Of a stretch of DNA of 64,000 nt, positions 13,936 to 24,183 are shown one piece after another (position 1 is the first letter of the stretch; each line of letters begins with the position of its first letter). The position numbers and the translations under genes are program-made. Under the pieces are notes generated by a model. The model did not search any database. It saw nothing but the letters and a program-made list of their open reading frames with translations, and had not been told where the DNA came from. This DNA is from Rostratula benghalensis (Eukaryota > Chordata > Aves > Charadriiformes > Rostratulidae), in contig VXAI01000013.1 of assembly GCA_013399305.1 (NCBI GenBank), positions 2,719,833-2,783,832 of the forward strand. The letters are read 5' to 3'.

Positions 13936-14839
13936 TCTAGGCTGTTAACTAAGGGTAAAAAGGGTTTCTAATAACAAGATCTTCTCTCTGAAAAGAACCA
14001 AGGCAAAGAAAGACTGGTGCTATATGAAAGGTACACAAAGGTACCCTCAGTTGACTAAAAATGGCAATGAAAACGGATAAAAGGCGTAAAGCACACTTGT
14101 TCGTACACAGTCGGAACGTTTTCTCAATGCTTGGTGAAATCTCTAAAGATACCCCAAAAAAATCAGCTTTAGTAAGATCAGTTTATTGATATAAAAGGTG
14201 GAACTCTCTAAATGTCATTTAAAAGGTTTGAGAGAGAGACTGATCCCTCTGGAGGCTGAATTCCTTCCTAGTTTGGATGTCTTAAACCCAGTCAGGTGAA
14301 TCACCCTAGGGAGGTACCAATTATATCTCCACTGGCTACTGGGAGAGCTGAGACAACAAGCTGACTTTCAGAGAGCACATTAGGAGAACCGAATGTCTCC
14401 CAGCCAAGATTTATCTGCATTGCAGATGAGGCTGTGTTTGAATACAGGAAGATACATCTGCTCCAAGTTTAAGTTTACTAGTACAAGATAACAGTAATGA
14501 AAATTTGCAAGCATAGGCTTCAGCAAGAGAGGTACTCTTGTTGGCTGCTGGCCTACATTCAAGGCAAGGTACCACACAATATCTAAAGTCATATCAGGGT
14601 TTTTTGCCTATCATGTAATTATACCTCTGTTTATTCCAAAGACTTGCCCAAAGCCCAGAGGTGACTTTTTCACCTCAGATTAGTACACACACACACATAG
14701 ATTTTCACAGGAAGAGTGGCAAATGTTTCTACCTCTAAAACATGGAAAATTACAACCTATAGGAAATCTTGCATTTTAATATTTAGTTTTACTGATACAG
14801 AGATTAAAAATATCAGAATAAATCAACATTACCCAGTAG

Positions 14840-16019
14840 CTGGTGGGATAAGCTAGGTGGGGTGCTTGACAAATCTAGTGGCCTCATACAGTGGAATGTC
14901 CTCAATGGACCAAGGAAGAGCTATGGATGTCATCTACCTGTGCTTCTGTAAGGCCTTTGACACAGTCCCAACATTTTTTATGTTAAATTGGGGAGATATG
15001 GGTTTGGAGGATGGACTGTTAGATGGATAAGGACTTGGATGGATAGCCACATCCAAAGAATTATAGTCAGTGGCCCAATAACCAAGTGGAAATTAGTAAC
15101 GAGTCTTTCAAGGGTCTATATTGGGACCAAGACTGTTTAATATCTTCATCAACAACATAGTGGGATCAAGTCCTCCCTCAGCAAGTTTGCAGATTACACC
15201 AAGATGAGTGGTGCAGTAAATTCACTTGAGGGAAGGGATGCCATCCAAAAGGATCCTTGAGAGTCTGGAGCAATGGACCCTTTAAATACCAGGATGTTCA
15301 ACAAGGCCAAGTAGAAGGTCCTGCACCTGGATTGGAGCAACTCCCAATGTGAGATGAACAGATTGAGAGCAGCCCTACCAGGAAAGACTTGGGGATAACA
15401 ATGAATAAATGATTTGTAATGTGCATTTGCAGCCTAGGTAGCCAACCACATTCTTGGCCACTTCAAAAGAAGTGTGGTCAGCAGATCAAGGGAGGTGATT
15501 CTACCCCTCTACTCTACTCTTGTGAGGCCCCATCTGGACTATTGCATCCAGCTCTGAGGTCCCTAGTACAAGAAAATCATGGAACTGTTAGAGCAACTCC
15601 AGAGGAGGGATATGGAAAAGGTCAGAGAGCTGGAACAACTCTCCTATGAAGAAAGGCTCGTTGTTAATCCAGAAGAGAAGTGAAGGCTTTGGGGAGATCT
15701 TACTGCAGTCTTTCAATTTATAAACCGATTTCTGAAATAAGCAGAGAAAGACTTTTACCAGGACCTGTAGGGACAGGATAAGGGGCAATGGCTTTAAACT
15801 GAGAGAGGGTATGTTTAGACTGGACATAAGGCAGATTTTTTTTTTATGATGAGAGTGGTGAGATACTGGAAAAGATTACCCAGAGAAGTTGTGAATGGTC
15901 CAGCAATGGAAGTGTTGGGTGGAGGTTTGAGCAACTTGATCTAAGGAAAGATGTCCCTGTTTGGAGGGGTTTGGAGGGGATCTTTAAAGGTCCCTTCTAA
16001 CCCAAACTATTCTATGTTA
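14840..16019 (+). mobile_element. CR1 LINE, 1.2 kb 5'-truncated copy with RT region
   Basis: This is the longest CR1 in the window. The plus strand runs from the reverse-transcriptase palm to the 3' end. Reading from 14936 gives DVIYLCFCKAFDTVP, the motif A region, with its catalytic Asp at 14959-14961. Motif C, normally FADD, reads FADY at 15186-15197, so the second catalytic Asp has been lost. Further on are 'aggccaagtagaaggtcctgcacctgg', 'aatgtgcatttgcagcc' and 'ccccatctggactattgcatccag'. The tail reads 'ggggcaatggctttaaactg', then 'gatctttaaaggtcccttc', and ends with a degenerate single ATTCTATG unit. Frames are broken throughout by stops and indels, so it is inactive. CR1 encodes an endonuclease-reverse transcriptase that copies its RNA at a genomic nick. 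Confidence 0.96.
14936..15230 (+). pseudogene. decayed CR1 reverse-transcriptase palm region
   Basis: This is the part of the CR1 ORF2 relic that contains the polymerase active-site motifs. Motif A is seen as FCKAFDTV with its Asp at 14959-14961. Motif C is seen as FADY in place of the expected FADD (15186-15197). The reading frame is interrupted by an in-frame TAA after LLDG near 15028 and by later indels. The catalytic substitution and the stop each suffice to make it nonfunctional. Family knowledge: both Asp residues of motif C bind metal in retroelement RTs. Confidence 0.85.
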
Positions 16020-16883
16020 AGGAAAACCTGCAAAACACTGATTGGACTAGCTCTGCCAGGGACAAAAATTCTTGACAAATTACTGCTTATAATTAACATG
16101 ACATCTACAATTAGTGAAGGAAAAATGCGTATGATATAATAGGGGATGAAGCAGATGCCTTTTTGAACTGAGCTCCTGAAACAATGCAACTACAACACAT
16201 GTACATTCCCCTTAACACATTTTGTTGCATTTTGGAAGTAGACAGAATCATTCAAGTCTGCTGTAATGGCCCTGTAGATATCACTTTGACGGGTAAGAAG
16301 TCAGGAAATAAGAACCAACTAGAGGAGTCTTCAGTTGGAATATAGACAAAATTTTTTGCTATATGTTTTTCCTCTGTCCTCAAGCTAAGAATCATGTTTT
16401 CTTGCAGTTTGACACAAGTAAATAATCTTGTTTCAAAGAAGCGAAGCAGACCATTTGGAAGTTTCACTTCTATCCCTCTTATTTTAAACCACACTGAGTT
16501 ACTCTCTGCTGATTTCTTTCAGTCAGAATTTCTTATATGTCTAATCTCTGACTGGCATGTATGTAGGTCAAAGCAATTATATTCCTTTGTCAAGCAAGCT
16601 AGCATGAAACAAGGGAAGCCATCTCCCTGTTACACAGCCTTAAGCAAAAATAAGCCATTCAAGCTGAAAAATTTCCTGAAGGAGATGAGGACTCTGATTA
16701 TGCATGTAGGAAGCAAAAAGCAACCAGAAAACCCAATAAATACTGGAGCATAATTTCATAGAATGAACTTGAGAAAGGATAGAAATAAAGCATCATGATT
16801 CAGAGCAGCATGTTGGGATTGGTATTTCTGACTACAAATAATTGCTTTCTCTTTGTTCCTACTGCCTCAGCAGACAGAGAACT
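16020..16883. other. unique spacer between two convergent CR1 copies
   Basis: These 0.86 kb are non-CR1 sequence lying between the facing 3' ends of the plus-strand CR1 and the minus-strand CR1 downstream. A 119-codon plus-strand frame at 16394-16753 has no recognised domain and opposes an 80-codon frame on the minus strand. I regard both as chance. Confidence 0.55.
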
Positions 16884-17580
16884 CACAGAATCACAGAATC
16901 TTCATGGTTGGAAGGGACCCTTGAGATCATCGAGTCCAACCATAAACAAAAAAAACCACAAAAAACCCCACACCCAAAAAAGCCCCCCCCACAACAACCA
17001 CCACACCAAACAATCTCAGGTACTAGACCATGCTCTGAAGTGTCACATCTACATGTTTCTTAAATAATTCCAGGGATGGTGACTCCACAGCCTCCCTGGG
17101 CAGACTGTTCCAGTGCCTGACCATCCTCTCAGTAAAATAGTTCTTCCTAATATCTAATCTAAACCTCCCCTGATGCAACTTTATGACATTTCCTCTGGTC
17201 CTGTATTAATGATTCACTAGGGAGAAGAGGCCAACACCCGCTTCTCTACAACCTCCTTTCAGGTAGCTGTTGAGGGCAATGAGGTCTCCCCTCAGCCTTC
17301 TCCAAACTAAACATGCCCAGTTCTCTCAGCCTCTCCTCATAGGACTTGCTCTCTAGACCTCCTTCATCAGCCTAGTGGCTGTCCTCTGGACATGCTCCAG
17401 CACTTCAATGTCCTTCTTGTAGTGACAGGCCCAGAACTGAACAGAGTACTCAAGGCGAGGCCTCACCAGTGCTGAGTACAGGGATGCTATCACTTCCCTA
17501 CTTCTGCTGGCCACACTATTCCTGATACAAGCCAGCAGTGTGCCCGGGTGGCCAAGGAGGCTTATGTTAAGCCAGCTCCA
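16884..17580 (-). mobile_element. CR1 LINE 3' fragment with internal inversion and A/C-rich expansion
   Basis: The plus strand opens with two copies of the reverse-complemented CR1 end motif (cacagaatcacagaatc), then ggttggaagggacccttgag and gagtccaacc. It continues through 'gactccacagcctccctgggcag' and 'ctgttccagtgcctgacc' into the ORF2 thumb region. On the minus strand, 17353-17528 still encodes [35 protein letters not shown], the conserved CR1 block after the RT palm. Two oddities stand out. At 16942-17005 the normal 3' UTR is replaced by an A/C-rich low-complexity run. At 17530-17562 a 33-base segment is inverted relative to the rest of the element. Similarity ends near 17580. Confidence 0.95.
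16942..17005. repeat. A/C-rich low-complexity expansion inside CR1
   Basis: About 64 bases of alternating A runs and C runs (including A8, A6 and C8-9 blocks) follow 'gagtccaacc'. They occupy the position where other CR1 copies of this type have a short unique stretch. It is probably simple-sequence growth from an A-rich site in the element's 3' UTR. Confidence 0.8.
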
Positions 17581-18181
17581 CACGTGCACTTTGTTTAGCA
17601 ACATGATTTCACTAAGAAATTTTGGACCCAATGTGTGTCCATCATCTTTTGGTCTGGTGCAAAGAGAATAGTAGGCTTGGAGGTTGATTTGTTGCTATCT
17701 GCTGGTTCTGGGCCATTATGTCCACACTACATATTAACCAGAAAAAGAAGTTTACTCCAGTTTTTGATTCTAGATGTACACCATGCAGAGAGCCAAGCAC
17801 TCTGTAGAAGACCTTAGCTCCACAGTGGAAGTAAGGTGCTCTAGATGGTGCCCTGGTGCATGATTTCATCTCTCCAAGACAAAAACGGGTGGGTGCTTGA
17901 GTATGTACCACAAAACACAAAGTACATGCAATAGAAATTACCAGATAAGCATACCACCGAATTAATTTTCACACCCACCCTGTTCTAAATACTGAGCTTT
18001 TGTTGAATTGCTGCAGGTTAAATTGCTTGTAGAAGACCTCACTCTGCCAATTTTATGTCATCAAGGGGTTTTCCTGTAAAAATAAAAGAAAAAATCTCTG
18101 ACAACCCCAGTGATACACTGAACCTATGATTTTATAAATATGTATTGTTATATAGCTGTGTTCTTACTTTCTTCTTCTTTC
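17581..18181. other. unique spacer, no gene seen
   Basis: This 0.6 kb lies between the end of recognisable CR1 and the start of the LTR. Overlapping open frames of 60 and 92 codons on opposite strands (17635-17920) have no recognised domain and no splice support. Nothing else is identified. Confidence 0.5.
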
Positions 18182-19049
18182 TGTGATGTATCTGCACTAT
18201 TCCTTCTTGATTACCCCTGCCTTGGGTGCAGATGCCCAGGTGCCGGTAGCAGGGCCTGCATGGGTCTCTGTGAGAAGTGACCAGGGCTGCCCCATGCCAG
18301 GCACAGCTGGTTCCAGCTGTCTCCAACCAACCCACCCCAGGGCACGGCTGAGCCCTTTGGCCAAAGTGGTGGCACGTCAGTGACAAGGTATTTTAAAAAG
18401 TGTAAAATGCTGCATGGTAGTGAGAGGTGAGGTGAAAAAGTGCAAGAGACAGCCCTGTCACAGCAAGGATAGAGGAGAGGAGGAGGTGTTCCTGGTCACT
18501 TGGCAGAGATTCCCCTGCAGGTGCAGAGGAGACCACAGTGGAGCAGGTATCCACACTGCAGCCCATGGAAGCCCCCACACCAGAGAAGGTGGATATTTGC
18601 TGCAGGACTACAACCTGTGGAAGGGACCCACACTAGAACAGGGAAAAGTATGAGAGGGAAGGAGCAACAGAGTGGAGCTGCGCTGGATTGACCATAAGTC
18701 CCATTCCCCAAACACCACGTGCCGCTCAAGGAAGGGAGGAGATTGAGGAGTCAGGAACAAAGGAATGAGTTTGAGCCTCGTAAAAAAAAAATCAGAGAGG
18801 GGAGGGAAGGTGTTTTAATTTCTGTCTTTGCTTGTCACCATACAAGTCTATTTTAAATGTCAATTAATTAAATTGATTTTCCACAAGTCAAGTCTGTTTT
18901 GCTGTGAGAGTAATTGATAAGTGATTTCCTTGTCTTTATCTCAGCCCATGAGCTTTCCATCTTCTTTTCTACCTTTGTCCTTTTGAAGAGGGGGAATGAA
19001 AGAGCAGCTGGGTGGACATCTGGCAGCCAGCCAAGGTCAAACCACTACA
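18182..19049 (+). mobile_element. degenerate avian endogenous-retrovirus solo LTR (ERVL-like)
   Basis: This roughly 870-base, locally GC-rich unit has the layout of an LTR family I associate with avian endogenous retroviruses. It starts near TGTGATG and ends in CTACA. A TATA-like tattttaaaa lies at 18389-18398. After it come imperfect short repeats around 18535-18650, variants of a 'cacactggagcagg' unit. Near 18850-18900 is the AT-rich polyadenylation neighbourhood (taattaaattgatt), with the AATAAA signal itself lost, then 'caagtctgttttgctgtgagag' and 'tcagcccatgagc'. No gag, pol or env sequence and no second LTR lie on either side, so it is a solo LTR left by recombination. I see no clear target-site duplication. 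The family is recognised by eye, and the ERVL assignment is tentative. Confidence 0.75.
18389..18398 (+). promoter_or_regulatory. TATA-like box of the solo LTR
   Basis: The sequence tattttaaaa lies about 205 bases into the LTR, at the U3/R position expected for the retroviral promoter in this LTR layout. Activity is not implied, because the element is visibly decayed. Confidence 0.45.
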
Positions 19050-21937
19050 ATCAGGCAGTTTCTTAACTCAAAACAATACCCTAAGAAACCATCTATCTAT
19101 GTAATTCAAAATATTAATCAGCACTTCCTCATGTATGACATTGTCTGTTTGCTTTCATTAGAGGTTACTATGGCTTCAAATACCTTGTTCCATAAAGAGA
19201 CCTCAATGTCTATTTAAATTAGCTTAAAGCAGAGGCAAGGAAAATCAACAATCTTTTTTTTTTTTTAAACTGCTTTCTAAGGTGTGTGCTGTAATACCTT
19301 GACCTTTCATCTCTCTTTACTTATGGCTTAAAACCATAATTTAGGCAGTAACTGTTTCAAATAACCTTTAGTAATCCTGTAATGTATTTTTATAGTTATA
19401 AAAGCTTTTTCAGTAACACAATTACTCTTTTATCCAATTACTGAATTCAGAATAAAAAGCAGGCATTTTCAGAGTACAATTCTTACATCCTGGATAGACT
19501 CAGCTTCTTGGAAAGCACTGTTTTCTTTCAAAGTAGAACTTCTGGAGCAGTGATGCTCCTTCAGTTATAAGGAGTAGTCCTTGGAGCAAGGCCTACTGCT
19601 CTTCAATCCTAGAGGTTTTTGCAGAAAAGAAAATTAAAAGCCAGGTGCTCTTTGGCACAAGCACTCACTTTCTTCCTCTTCTCTTCTTCCTCTCCTTTGA
19701 ATCTTACCTTCTTTTTCTGACACACTATCTTAACTTCCAGAAGAAGAGTTGGAGGCTGCAAGATCTGAGAACAGATTGAAGCATGGTGTTTAGTGTTGAC
19801 TCCTGAAAGACGGGAAAGTAGGTTTTGAACACTCTTTCTGAAAGAAAAAATCTTATTTTCTTCATCGGGATTTATATTCCAAATAATTGTACTTTCTGTA
19901 TTTCCAGTTCTGTTAAACTGCAGTGGAGCAGCTCTTGGGTTTCCAAAAATGAGGAACTGGAAATACAGAGATAATTTTGCCTCATAGGCTCCATTTCATA
20001 CAAGGCTAATATAAATGTCCATTTGCAGTGCTTGTAGATTTATGCTATGCCAATACAAAACTTTAGACTCTTTACAGATGTTTCAGTGTACATTTTTCTA
20101 CAGAATTACAGACATACCAAGATACCAGACACATCAAGCACTGCAAAAGTTGCTTTGATCTCTCGTGATAGAATACTTACTGCTCTGTTCCCATACCATA
20201 CTGGAGTGCAAAATGAGTAAAGCCACAGTAATGGCACTTAACACTATAATGCTAAGTGATTTTTTTTAAAAAACGGCAAACCACATAGCAATGCTATATG
20301 CTATAAAACTACAGACCGGTATAGGCAATTCTGGTAAAATACCATTAACATCATTCCACTTCTGAGTGCTATAATTTCATCATGGAATCAAGGAATTTTC
20401 AAAGTTAATCTTTCTTCTTTTCAAAGACATTGATTTGATGCCTTTTCCAGATTCTGTTCCATGATGTTCTCATTTCTAATCTCCATTTCAGAGAGCAGAT
20501 GTGTACTGGGCTGGTGCTCAAATACCCTGCAGAGGGAGAACTGAATAAATATGTTCTTGAAAGTTAATTTATTACCCTTGTGTTGTTTCTAAAGATCAAG
20601 ACTTTGAGTGAGCATCTTGACAAATGAAACAGATGGACAGCTCCACAGAGTAAACATTTTCCAGAGGAATGTCCCTTGCTTTCCAGCTTACTCCGCAATT
20701 TCAAACCAGTGTTCATTCAGCTAACTGATTTCTATCGAATGCCATACAAATAAATGAGAATACAGAATTCTGAGGGCACATATGAAAAGCCAGCTTACCT
20801 TTAAAGCCTAACTGAAGTCCACCAAGAATTTACAGCTAATAAGTACAGCTTCACGCTTTGCTTTCTGAGTGAAAAATAGGGCAAATGCTGCTTTTTCGAT
20901 TACATTGTATGCACAGGTAACATAATATCAAAAGATCCAATGGTCTTTATTATTTACGTGCATTGAAATGCCTAATTATTAATTTGTATTTATCTAGATT
21001 GCCTCTGTATGCAAAGAAATAAAGACAATGGCATTTTTTTTCAATGTGAAGCTACAGTAAAAATGCTAAAAGAAACTTTTCTCTCTCACAAATCTCCAGA
21101 TTCTTCCAGATGGATAACTATTCTTTAAAAGCTGCATACATCTCAAAATGGACTAATACTTAAATCCATCCTCAGCTAGAACTGCCTATAATTTTTCTAC
21201 AGTAATATGAAAGCTTTAGATCTCAACTAGCTGAAACATACATTCTACTCTGCCAAGTCCTGAATTATCATTTGTGTGAGAGCTTCTGCATCTATAACCA
21301 TTTGTGCAAGCACTCAAAAAATGCAGCAAAGTCTCTGCATGAAAAGTCTGAGACAATGAAGTGTAAATAGACTTAATTATAGTTAACTGTAGTTAGGTGT
21401 AACTCAAGTGACCCTCAGGGAGCAGTTCAAATTGTCTTCTTGTAGTAATACTTATAGATCTTATTAAAATGGCTGTGAATTTCTTATAAAATTAATATGC
21501 ACATACTTCTAAAGATTCAGTTGAGTAATAAAAATTATCAATACATTAACTGACATATATACAAAGCAAAGAAACCTACCTAGGCTACATGAGGCAAATA
21601 TGGTCAGTTGCCTTGGTCAAATATTCAGTGAAGGGTAAATTCCATAAAATTGATTAAACTTGTACTAATACATTTTGGCACTGAGGAATACTTTATAAAC
21701 TGAAATTCAACACTCCCTTTATTTGTACATCCAGCTACTTGGTTAGCATTCTTGGATGAAAAGGGTGAAATATTGATAATATTTCAAAGATATATAATAG
21801 TATATATTAAGCAACATTTTTCACGCAACATGTGGAAAGACTAGGCCAATGAATAGACCGCAAGACAGAAGTTCTACCATGCTCATCTTCAACCTACTAG
21901 CAATTAAGGGTGTCAATGAAGAAGTAATGGTGCAGAG
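19050..21937. other. unique AT-rich sequence with enhancer-like and exon-like patches
   Basis: No repeat family is recognised. Visible features are a T13 run at 19254-19266, a pyrimidine-rich stretch at about 19668-19735, a segment with splice-site-like borders on the minus strand at 20799-20864, and just downstream a dense set of homeodomain, POU and SOX core motifs at 20945-21035. No coding frame is supported. Confidence 0.5.
20945..21035. promoter_or_regulatory. candidate conserved noncoding element (homeodomain/POU/SOX cores)
   Basis: Within about 90 bases lie TAATTATTAATT (20973-20984, paired homeodomain cores), TTATCT (GATA-like), ATGCAAAG (21009-21016, POU octamer-like) and ACAATGG (21025-21031, SOX core). 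Such clustering is typical of deeply conserved developmental enhancers in vertebrate gene deserts, but AT-rich DNA produces these cores often by chance. Conservation cannot be judged from this sequence alone. Confidence 0.25.
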
Positions 21938-22323
21938 TATAGTTGGAAGCCTGTAACTAGTGGTGTTTCCCAGCCTACAGAAGACTGAGAAGGGACCTCA
22001 TCAATGCTTATGGGTATCTAAAGGGCAGGTGTCAAGAGGATGGGGTTAGACTGTTTTCAGTGGTGCCCAAAAACAAGACAAGGGGCAATGGGCACAAACT
22101 GGAACACAGGAGATTTCGTCTGAACATGTGGTAAAGTTTCTTTACTTTGAGGGCAACAGAGCACTGGAACAGGCTGCCTAGAGAAGTTGTGGAGTCTCCT
22201 TCTCTGGAAATATTCAAAACCCACCTGGATGCATTCCTGCTCACCATGAACCTGGTTTACAGGGGGAGTTGGACTACATAATCTTCAGAGGTTTCTTCCA
22301 ACCCCTACCATTCTGTGATTCTG
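21938..22323 (+). mobile_element. CR1 LINE, internally deleted copy
   Basis: The 5' part, 'agttggaagcctgtaactagtggtgtttcccag', matches the CR1 reverse-transcriptase region (compare about 15060-15110 in the longer copy). At about 21974 it passes directly into the ORF2 tail ('agaagactgagaagggacctcatc', compare about 15665-15690). It continues through 'gacaaggggcaatgggcacaaactgg', 'ggagtctccttctctggaa' and the 3' UTR, and ends with CATTCTGTGATTCTG. The end motif is ATTCTGTG rather than ATTCTATG, and the tail wording differs from the 33 and 49 kb copies, so it belongs to another CR1 subfamily. About 560 bases are missing compared with the longer copy. Frames are broken. Confidence 0.95.
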
Positions 22324-24183
22324 AAGTGTCACAGCATCTCTGGACCATTTTCTCTGATGCATACACTGAGAGAGACAACCCAGCAGATGGCTCACAAGTG
22401 TTAAAAATCTAGTAGGAAAATCATGCAGGAGTATAAAGTGCTTATATTTATTCTCCTGCCCAGTACAGGGTAAAACAAGAACTCAAGCAACTACTCCTTT
22501 ACTTCTGTAGAGTCCTGCAAAAGACATTGAGTAAAGAGTTCCTTTATTTCATGCACACACTGCACTTCCATGAAGCCACACTTATCTTCCAGCTAGACTG
22601 TCACAGCCGAAAATACACAGGAGTCTGTAAAGAATTTGTTCTTCTTGAGAAGAACTTCTTTAGTCCACTCCTGCTTTCTCTCCATTTGTCCAAGGGTTGG
22701 TCTTTACGTAGTCTAATATATCTTGTCTCAACCAGTTATTCCAACTGGGATTTATCTAACTGGGACAAATGGCACTGGAATGCCCCACTCAGCAGCTCCA
22801 AATAACTCAATTTCAAACCGCTGTTTGGGTTTGCTCTCTAAAACAAGATGCAAACCTAGACAGGTCTCACAATAGCATGGAATATTCAATATGCACCCAC
22901 AAAATCTTAAATGAAGGAAAAAGATCAATGAACAGCAGCACACCACATGTATTTGTAGAAAAAGAAATAAAATAAAATAGATCAAGCTCTTAAAAATAAA
23001 AGATGAAGGGGGTGAATTTGCCAGGTTCTTTTTCACTTCTTAGTTTTTGTCTGGTCCCAATCTGCTGTACTGAGGAGAATGCATAGGTATGGGAGAATCA
23101 CACTGCTGGATTCTCCTCTTCCTCCCTCCCCCCTACCCCCCTTTCCTTTTCATTTTGGTGATAAAATTCAAAAGCTAATAAAATCAGACAGATTATAGCA
23201 GCATTGATGAATGGCCATGTCTGGATTTCCTGTCTGGAGACTGGAGCAGGCAGTGTCTGAGAAAAAAGACAAGGCAGTCACTGCATAGAGAGAAAAGGAA
23301 TATCCAGCAGATGGATTATGTCTGGCTGCTCCCATTATTAATACTGATCTGTATCAGGCAGTGATGAATACATAGAAGCACTCAGAAATACTAATGGCTT
23401 CACCCTTTAAGTACTAATTTCTACGCTTCTATCCTATTTAACATTAAAAATGCTCTCTGATCTTGTCATTGATGGAAATGGTTATAATGAAGAGGCAGGG
23501 CTCTTGGGAAGAAAGAATATACTAGATTTAATGAAAAATATTAAAATCGGCTTTAGAGGTAGAGAAGTCATAAACTACAGTCACAGAATACCAGAGAAAA
23601 CCCTCTCCCCCTAAACAATTGATATCATTATTTCAATGTAATTTGTAAATCTGAAATCTAAGGATATTTTCAGGACTAAATACATTCTGGGGTATTAAAA
23701 AACCTGAGGAAGGCAGTACATACTAGGTTCACATATAGACAATAATATAATCAATGAAACAGCATTCACGCAGCACTGAAGTTAAGCTTAGTGTTACAAA
23801 AGCTCTAAACCTCCATTTCTTTGAATCTTTAACTATTTCAGAAGTTTCCCTGAAGAAATTAAACAATGTGTATGCAGTGACTGCCAAACAGGTCAAAAAG
23901 ATCTCACCGTAAGACCTGAAAGTGCCTAAATACCCACAAAATTAAACTGGTAGCAGAAGCAGGTCACCTGTCTGGAGGGGACAGCTAAAGAAGACAACCA
24001 GGCTGTAGTACCTACCAGTAGCACTTACCCAGGGAGAAGTAGGGGAGACCATCTAGATTAGGAGCGTTCAAGTGTTGACTCGTACTTCATAGTTCTTGAT
24101 GATTCTACCAGGAGGTATTTGGGGTATTAATCTGAGCCAAGTCAACCAGATAGACTTGATGGCTATGGAAAGTGGGGAAAATG
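22324..24183. other. unique AT-rich sequence, no gene seen
   Basis: It contains a C-rich pyrimidine tract at about 23108-23150 (cctccctcccccctaccccc) and otherwise ordinary AT-rich DNA. Overlapping frames of 92 and 94 codons at 22527-23036 on opposite strands show no domain. No repeat family is recognised. Confidence 0.55.

Larger units (their letters stand above)
6206..14839. other. 8.6 kb unique AT-rich sequence
   Basis: No gene, CR1 or LTR is recognised. Low-complexity features are a polypyrimidine tract at about 8130-8200, an A16 run at 8470-8485, an A20 run at 9692-9711 followed by A/C-rich sequence, a 2 x 13 bp tandem at 7588-7613 (ctagtggattctg / gtagtggattctg), and three copies of TTAAACAACA-like units at 13898-13935. 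Open frames up to 100 codons (11045-11347) show no domain and no splice-site support. Confidence 0.55.

Noticed and set aside
17353..17631. 92-codon minus-strand frame as a gene
   Set aside because: It encodes the CR1 block [15 protein letters not shown] and neighbouring CR1 sequence. Its N-terminal part is altered by the inversion and by flanking DNA.
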